Assembly (NCBI GenBank): GCA_008501585.1
Contig: QQUN01000077.1
Coordinates: forward strand, 1 to 43,878
Origin: Pseudomonadota bacterium
GTDB lineage: Bacteria; Pseudomonadota; Gammaproteobacteria; Burkholderiales; Rhodocyclaceae
Direction: 5' to 3'
DNA: 43,878 bases
Under the pieces are notes generated by a model. It was not told where the DNA came from. It searched no databases and was given only the letters and a program-made list of their open reading frames with translations. Shown here one piece after another: positions 39,555-43,878 of the stretch. Within the stretch, counting starts at the first letter, position 1. Each line of letters opens with the position of its first letter. The translations under genes were made by a program, and so were the position numbers.

Positions 39555-40913
39555 TCATTTCCCCGCGGCGGCGGCGCGGGCCAGCACCTTGTCCACCATC
39601 ACGCCGGCCTGGCCGAGATAGTTGGCCGGATCGCACAGCTTGGCCAGGGCGTCGCGGTCCAGGTGCACGTTGATTTCCGGGTGCCCGGAAAGGATGTCGA
39701 GCAGCGGGCGGTCGGTCTGGATGGCTTCACGGCACAGGTCGTACACCAGGTCGTGGGCGTACTCGCGACCAATGTAGGGGCCCAGGCCCATCATCACGGC
39801 CTCGGACATGACCAATCCCTGGGTGAGGTCGATGTTCTTGCGCATGTTGCCTTCACTCACTTCCAGGCCCTCGAGCACGAAGCGGGTCTGCTTGAGCGCG
39901 CCGGCGAGCAGGCAGAAGGCCTCGGGCAGGGCGATCCATTCGATCTCCCACGGGCCGGTGGAGCGTTCATGGTCGGCAACCATCGCGTCCATCAGCGCTG
40001 CCGAGTGCTGGCGCACCACCGAGATGGCGGCATGGATGTAGCAGCTGGAGATGGGGTTGCGCTTCTGCGGCATGGTGCTGCTCGAGCCGCGGCCCGGGTG
40101 GAATGGCTCGAAGACCTCGGCCACCTCGTGCTGCATCATGAGCTTCACGTCCATGGCGATCTTGCCCAGCGACCCACCGACCAGACCGAGGAAGGCGCCC
40201 ACCTCGGCGATGGTGTCGCGCACCGTGTGCCAGGCGATGTCGGGCTGGGCCAGGCCCAGTTCGGCCATCAGCCCGGCCTGGGTTTCCATGGCGCCGGACT
40301 CGATCGAGGCCAGGGTGCCGCAGGCACCGCCGAACTCGCCCATCAGCACGCGCGGACGCAGCTGGGCCAGGCGCTCGCGGTGGCGCTCGATGCCGGCCAG
40401 GATGGCGGCAGTCTTGAAGCCGAAGGTGACCGGAATCGCCTGCTGAAGGTTGCTGCGGCCGATCACCGGGGTGTCGCGGTAGCGCTTGGACAAGGCCACC
40501 AGCGCGGCCGAGATGGCGGCGAGTTCCGCGTCGACGATCTCCAGCCCTTCGCGGATCTGCATCACCGTGGCGGTGTCGGTGATGTCCTGGGTGGTGGCGC
40601 CCCAGTGCACGAACTCGCCGAGCTTGTCGCGGCACAGCTGGTTGATCTGGGTGACCACGCCGAGCACCGGGTAGCCGATGCGTTCGGTCTGCTCGCGCAG
40701 CCGGGTCATGTCGATCTTGTCGATGTCGCAGTTGCGGATGATTTCGTCGGCGGCTTCCTGCGGGATGATGCCGAGCCGGCCCTGCACCACGGCCAGTGCG
40801 CGCTCGATGGCGACGTAGTGGCGGGTGCGGTTGCGGTCGGACCACACCTCGCGCATGGCGTCGGTGCTGAAGATGTTGCCGAAGATGCTGGAGTCGATGA
40901 TGCTGGCGGCCAT
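39555..40913 (-). CDS. Aspartase/fumarase-superfamily lyase (adenylosuccinate lyase/CMLE-like)
   Basis: The 452-residue enzyme has the superfamily blocks HWGATTQDITDT (103-114), a middle helix with FGGACGT, and the mobile signature loop GSSSTMPQKRNP (276-287) bearing the catalytic serine. It resembles 3-carboxy-cis,cis-muconate cycloisomerase and the broad adenylosuccinate-lyase-like group; a true purine PurB is unlikely in this catabolic operon. Fungal trans-aconitate decarboxylase, which makes itaconate, belongs to this superfamily, and the neighbours use aconitate on one side and the enzymes of itaconate breakdown on the other. AGGAG precedes the ATG at 40913. Confidence 0.88.
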   Translation of the reverse strand: MAASIIDSSIFGNIFSTDAMREVWSDRNRTRHYVAIERALAVVQGRLGIIPQEAADEIIRNCDIDKIDMTRLREQTERIGYPVLGVVTQINQLCRDKLGEFVHWGATTQDITDTATVMQIREGLEIVDAELAAISAALVALSKRYRDTPVIGRSNLQQAIPVTFGFKTAAILAGIERHRERLAQLRPRVLMGEFGGACGTLASIESGAMETQAGLMAELGLAQPDIAWHTVRDTIAEVGAFLGLVGGSLGKIAMDVKLMMQHEVAEVFEPFHPGRGSSSTMPQKRNPISSCYIHAAISVVRQHSAALMDAMVADHERSTGPWEIEWIALPEAFCLLAGALKQTRFVLEGLEVSEGNMRKNIDLTQGLVMSEAVMMGLGPYIGREYAHDLVYDLCREAIQTDRPLLDILSGHPEINVHLDRDALAKLCDPANYLGQAGVMVDKVLARAAAAGK

Positions 40914-40960
40914 TGGGGTTCTCCTGGGGTCGGGGGATTCGGTGTTGTTCTGGATGGGGG

Positions 40961-41782
40961 TCAGTTCGGCCCGCAGCTGTGGCTGCGGCCGAGGATGGCC
41001 TGTGCCTTGAGCACCACGGGCCGGTCGATCATTTTTCCGTCGAGCTGGACGGCGCCTTCGGAGGCCTCTGCGGCGGCCAGCACGCGCTGCGCCCAGGCCT
41101 GCTCTTCGGCGCTGGGGCGGGCGGCGGCATGGATCCAGTCCACCTGCCGGGGGTGGATGCACATCTTTGCGCCGAAGCCATGGACCCGGGCAAAGGCGAA
41201 GTCGGCGCGCACCCGCGCCTCGTCGGTGACCGAGGGGGTGACGCCGGCCACCGGCGCAGGCAGCTCGGCGCAGCGCGACGCGATGGCGATGCGTGCCGAG
41301 GCGTAGGCCAGGCCCGCCTCGTCACCCGGCAGGTCGAGGTCCACCGCGTAGTCCAGCGTGCCGAAGGCCAGGCGCGCGACACCGTCGGTGGTGGCGATCT
41401 GGTCCACGTTGTGGATGCCGCGCGCGGTCTCGACCAGGGCCAGCACCGCGGCGGCAGGCGCGCCGGCGCGCACGCGGTCGATCTGCTCCGGCCACTCGCT
41501 CTTGGGCAGCATCACCTGGCCCACCCCGGCCTCGCGGATCATGGCCAGGTCGTCGGCGAACCACTCGGACTGGGTGTCGTTGATGCGCACGGCGATGCGT
41601 TCGGCCAGGGCGGCATGCAGGACGACCCAGTGGGCGATGGCGTCTCGCGCGGCCGCCTTGTCCGCCGGCGTGACGGCGTCCTCGAGGTCGAGGATGACGC
41701 TGCCGGCGTCAGTGGCGAAGGCCTTGTCGAAGCGCTCCGGTCGGTTGCCCGGAACGAAGAGGTAGGTGATGGGCGGGTGCAT
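40961..41782 (-). CDS. CitE-like lyase (citramalyl-CoA/malyl-CoA lyase family)
   Basis: The 273-residue TIM-barrel protein belongs to the HpcH/HpaI aldolase-citrate lyase group: YLFVPGNRPERFDKA at the start, LDLEDAV (31-37), VRIND with Arg67, the metal-binding Glu118 in VETARGI, Asp144/Asp148 in FGTLDYAVDLD, and KMCIHPRQ. Stand-alone CitE-like proteins such as human CLYBL and the Pseudomonas Ccl cleave citramalyl-CoA to acetyl-CoA and pyruvate. The genes just upstream, a CoA transferase and a hydratase, could supply that substrate. A citrate lyase complex is not encoded here. GGAGAGG precedes the ATG. Confidence 0.9.
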   Translation of the reverse strand: MHPPITYLFVPGNRPERFDKAFATDAGSVILDLEDAVTPADKAAARDAIAHWVVLHAALAERIAVRINDTQSEWFADDLAMIREAGVGQVMLPKSEWPEQIDRVRAGAPAAAVLALVETARGIHNVDQIATTDGVARLAFGTLDYAVDLDLPGDEAGLAYASARIAIASRCAELPAPVAGVTPSVTDEARVRADFAFARVHGFGAKMCIHPRQVDWIHAAARPSAEEQAWAQRVLAAAEASEGAVQLDGKMIDRPVVLKAQAILGRSHSCGPN

Positions 41783-41801
41783 GATGGCCTCTCCTGGGCG
41801 C

Positions 41802-42983
41802 TCAGATGGCGCCTTCGGCCTCGAGCGCGGCGATCTGCTCGGCCGAGTAGCCGAGTTCGGCGAGGATGGCGGCGGAGTGCGCGCCCAGCGCAGGCACCGG
41901 GTCCATGCGCGGATCGCCTTCTTCCCACGAGCCCGGCGGCAGCAGGGCCGGCACCGTGCCGACCGAGGTTTCGATGTTGCGCCAGCGTTTGCGCGCCTTG
42001 AGCTGCGGGTGATCCCACACGGCATGCATGTCGTTGACCTGGGCGTTGGCGATGCTCGCGGCGTCGAGGCGTTCGACCACCTGCTCGGCGCTCAGGCCGG
42101 CGAAGGCGTCGATGATGATCTGGCGCAGTTCGACCCGCGCGGCGCTGCGCCGCGAGTTGGTCGAGAAGCGCTCCTCGCGGGCCAGCTCGGGCTGGAGCAG
42201 CACCTTGGCGCAGAAGCCGGCCCATTCGCGCTCGTTCTGCAGGCCGAACATCACCGTCTTGCCGTCGCCGGCGGGGAAGGGGCCGTAGGGGTAGATGGTG
42301 GCGTGGCTGGCGCCGGTGCGCGGCGGCGGGGCGGCGCCGTCGAAAGCGTAGTAGAGCGGGTAGGTGGTCCACTCGATCAGGCTCTCGAGCATGGAGATGT
42401 CCAGGTGCTGGCCGCGGCCGGTCTTCTGGCGCTGCATCAGGGCGGCGAGGATGTTGGTGTAGGCGTACATGCCGGCCGAGATGTCGGCGATCGAGGGGCC
42501 CGCCTTGCAGGGTTCCTCCTCGGTGCCGGTCACGGACAGGAAGCCCGATTCGCTCTGGATGAGCAGGTCGTAGGCCTTCTTGTCGCGGTAGGGGCCGTCG
42601 GCCCCGTAGCCGGAGATGTCGCAGACGATGATCTCCGGCTTGATGGCCGACAGCGCCTCGTAAGAGAGGCCCAGCCGCGCCGCCGCGCCGGGGGCGAGGT
42701 TCTGCACCACCACGTCGGCTTCTTCGAGGATCAGCCGCTTGAGCGCGGCCTGCGCCTCGGGGTGCTTGACGTCGAGGGTGAGCGATTCCTTCGAGCGGTT
42801 GATCCACACGAAGTGCGAGGCCAGGCCGCGCACCCGCTCGTCGTAGCCGCGGGCGAAGTCGCCCACGCCGGGGCGCTCGACCTTGATCACGCGTGCGCCC
42901 AGGTCGGCGAGCTGGCGGGTGGCGAAGGGCGCCGCGATGGCGTGTTCGAGGGTGACGACGGTAATGCCTTCAAGGGGTCTCAT
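41802..42983 (-). CDS. CaiB/BaiF class III CoA transferase
   Basis: The 393-residue protein shows the class III start PLEGITVVTLEHAIAAPFATRQLADLGARVIKVE, the NRSKESLTLDVKHPE block (62-76) and the nucleophile Asp167 in PSIADISAGMYA, equal to Asp169 of formyl-CoA transferase. Class III enzymes move CoA from succinyl-CoA or another donor to organic acids. Itaconate and mesaconate CoA transferases in Pseudomonas and the 3-hydroxypropionate bi-cycle belong to this class. It lies 9 bases after the hydratase and 19 before the lyase gene, so it most likely forms itaconyl-CoA or mesaconyl-CoA. Confidence 0.93.
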   Translation of the reverse strand: MRPLEGITVVTLEHAIAAPFATRQLADLGARVIKVERPGVGDFARGYDERVRGLASHFVWINRSKESLTLDVKHPEAQAALKRLILEEADVVVQNLAPGAAARLGLSYEALSAIKPEIIVCDISGYGADGPYRDKKAYDLLIQSESGFLSVTGTEEEPCKAGPSIADISAGMYAYTNILAALMQRQKTGRGQHLDISMLESLIEWTTYPLYYAFDGAAPPPRTGASHATIYPYGPFPAGDGKTVMFGLQNEREWAGFCAKVLLQPELAREERFSTNSRRSAARVELRQIIIDAFAGLSAEQVVERLDAASIANAQVNDMHAVWDHPQLKARKRWRNIETSVGTVPALLPPGSWEEGDPRMDPVPALGAHSAAILAELGYSAEQIAALEAEGAI

Positions 42984-42992
42984 GGGGGCTCC

Positions 42993-43838
42993 TTACTTGA
43001 TGACGGCGGTGGCTTCCATGGTCAGCCAGCCCTCGTGGTCCTTCGCCCACAGGCGGAAGGTCTTGCCGTCGGGCTGCGGCTCGCCGCAGACGAAGAAGTG
43101 GTTGATGTCGAACACCGGGCGCACCGCGCGGAATTCGTAGCTGGCGAGCTCGGCGTCGGGCAATTGGTGGCGCAGCAGGTCGAGCAGCAGGGTGGCGACC
43201 ATCGGGCCATGAACGACCAGACCGGGATAACCCTCGACCTCGGTGACGTACTTGCGGTCGTAGTGGATGCGGTGGCCGTTGAAGGTCAGCGCCGAGTAAC
43301 GGAACAGCAGCACGTCGTCCGGCACCCATTGCTTCTCCCAGGTGGCACTGGCCGGCGCGGCCTTGGGCGGCGGCGCGACGTCATCGGGTTTTGCTGCCTC
43401 GCGATACACGATGTCGTGGAACTCGGTCAGCGCGATGTCGGTTTCGCCTTCGCGGCAGATTTCGTGGCGCACCTTGACGAACACCAGCGGGCCGGTGCGA
43501 CCGGTCTTCTCGGTGACGTCATGGATGGTCGAGGTGCGCGTCATTGCGTCGCCGATGCGCAGCGGCTTGTGAAAGGTGAATTGGCTGCCGGCCCACATGC
43601 GCCGCGGCAGCGGCACCGGGGGCAGGAAGCCGCCGCGCTTGGCATGGCCATCGGGGCCGATTTCCGACTGGCGGTGCAGCGGCAGGAAGTACAGCCAGTG
43701 CCACAGGCCGGGCAGCGGCGTGCCCACCGGCGGGCGTTCGGCGGGGCGGTCGAAGGTCGCCGACAGGGCGGCGTAGGGCGTCGCGGTGGCGATGTCGGAG
43801 GCCGCTTCCGAGCGGCCGATCCAGTCCTTGAGATTCAT
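42993..43838 (-). CDS. MaoC/HTD2-type acyl-CoA hydratase (Ich/Meh-like)
   Basis: The 281-residue protein has an N-terminal FAS1-like dehydratase region (about 1-150) and a C-terminal hot-dog domain with the hydratase motif YSALTFNGHRIHYD followed by VEGYPGLVVHGP; Asp/His of the HRIHYD segment are expected to activate water. This two-part design occurs in mesaconyl-C4-CoA hydratase (Meh) and in itaconyl-CoA hydratase (Ich) of Pseudomonas, which give citramalyl-CoA. It is the first visible gene of the operon; the 40 bases upstream reach the window edge, so the promoter and any earlier gene are not seen. Confidence 0.9.
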   Translation of the reverse strand: MNLKDWIGRSEAASDIATATPYAALSATFDRPAERPPVGTPLPGLWHWLYFLPLHRQSEIGPDGHAKRGGFLPPVPLPRRMWAGSQFTFHKPLRIGDAMTRTSTIHDVTEKTGRTGPLVFVKVRHEICREGETDIALTEFHDIVYREAAKPDDVAPPPKAAPASATWEKQWVPDDVLLFRYSALTFNGHRIHYDRKYVTEVEGYPGLVVHGPMVATLLLDLLRHQLPDAELASYEFRAVRPVFDINHFFVCGEPQPDGKTFRLWAKDHEGWLTMEATAVIK

Positions 43839-43878
43839 GGTGTTGCGTCCTCTGTCAGGTTCGGGGCGGGGCCCTGTC

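Noticed and set aside
39555-40913. Housekeeping adenylosuccinate lyase PurB
   Set aside because: It lies in a catabolic operon with CoA transferase, hydratase and CitE-like lyase; the sequence is closer in pattern to the CMLE-like branch.
1-43878. Mobile elements, CRISPR arrays, tRNA or rRNA genes
   Set aside because: No transposase, terminal repeats, regularly spaced repeats or tRNA-like cloverleaf sequences were seen on either strand.

Overview
The window is a GC-rich (roughly two thirds G+C), densely packed bacterial chromosome segment. Gene content points to a betaproteobacterium of the Azoarcus/Thauera/Denitromonas type (Rhodocyclales): a cobalamin operon with a stand-alone CbiM-like permease, IlvE next to the small NDUFS6-like zinc protein, multi-haem respiratory cytochromes, and a tricarballylate locus. 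This placement is an inference from gene content; no rRNA gene is present. I see no tRNA, insertion sequence, prophage or CRISPR array.

Layout. (1) 1-5987, minus strand: an adenosylcobalamin-type riboswitch followed by cobB, a CbiM-like permease, cobM, cbiX, cobH, cbiD and the start of cbiE, which runs off the window. Genes overlap or nearly touch, so this is one riboswitch-controlled corrinoid-ring operon of the cobalt-early type. (2) 6145-18795: housekeeping genes, namely a phosphomannomutase/phosphoglucomutase, a YheT hydrolase, an NTF2-like protein, the zinc-finger protein, ilvE, nudJ, a secreted hypothetical, mnmA, a hypothetical, a DUF2062 protein, sixA, a CYTH-CHAD protein, moaC, a BepA-type protease and a TusA-family protein. 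(3) 19105-22665: a membrane CHASE-PAS-PAS-GGDEF-EAL protein with a CZB-like C-terminal tail. (4) 22705-27373: an octahaem cytochrome c and its cytochrome b partner, a divergent sigma-54 activator, and an orphan Rieske protein. Both structural units have sigma-54-like promoters and matching CTGCC/GGCAG dyads. (5) 27370-30594: an SDR enzyme, Rnk, a LysR regulator and a fructosamine-kinase-like protein. (6) 30673-43838, all minus strand: an OprD-type porin, then PrpF, a 2-hydroxyacid dehydrogenase, an MFS transporter, TcuB, TcuA, LysR, a possible small ORF, an aspartase/fumarase-superfamily lyase, a CitE-like lyase, a CaiB-type CoA transferase and a MaoC/HTD2-type hydratase.

The most interesting proposal concerns region 6. 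Known family chemistry lets the enzymes be placed in series: tricarballylate to cis-aconitate (TcuAB), cis- to trans-aconitate (PrpF family), trans-aconitate to itaconate (the lyase, by analogy with fungal trans-aconitate decarboxylase), itaconate to itaconyl-CoA (CaiB family), hydration to citramalyl-CoA (MaoC/HTD2), and cleavage to acetyl-CoA plus pyruvate (CitE-like). Every step from the sequence is a family assignment; the assembled pathway is inference. The second proposal is the sigma-54 regulon in region 4, which ties a membrane-anchored octahaem reductase to an orphan Rieske protein under a cysteine-bearing PAS sensor.
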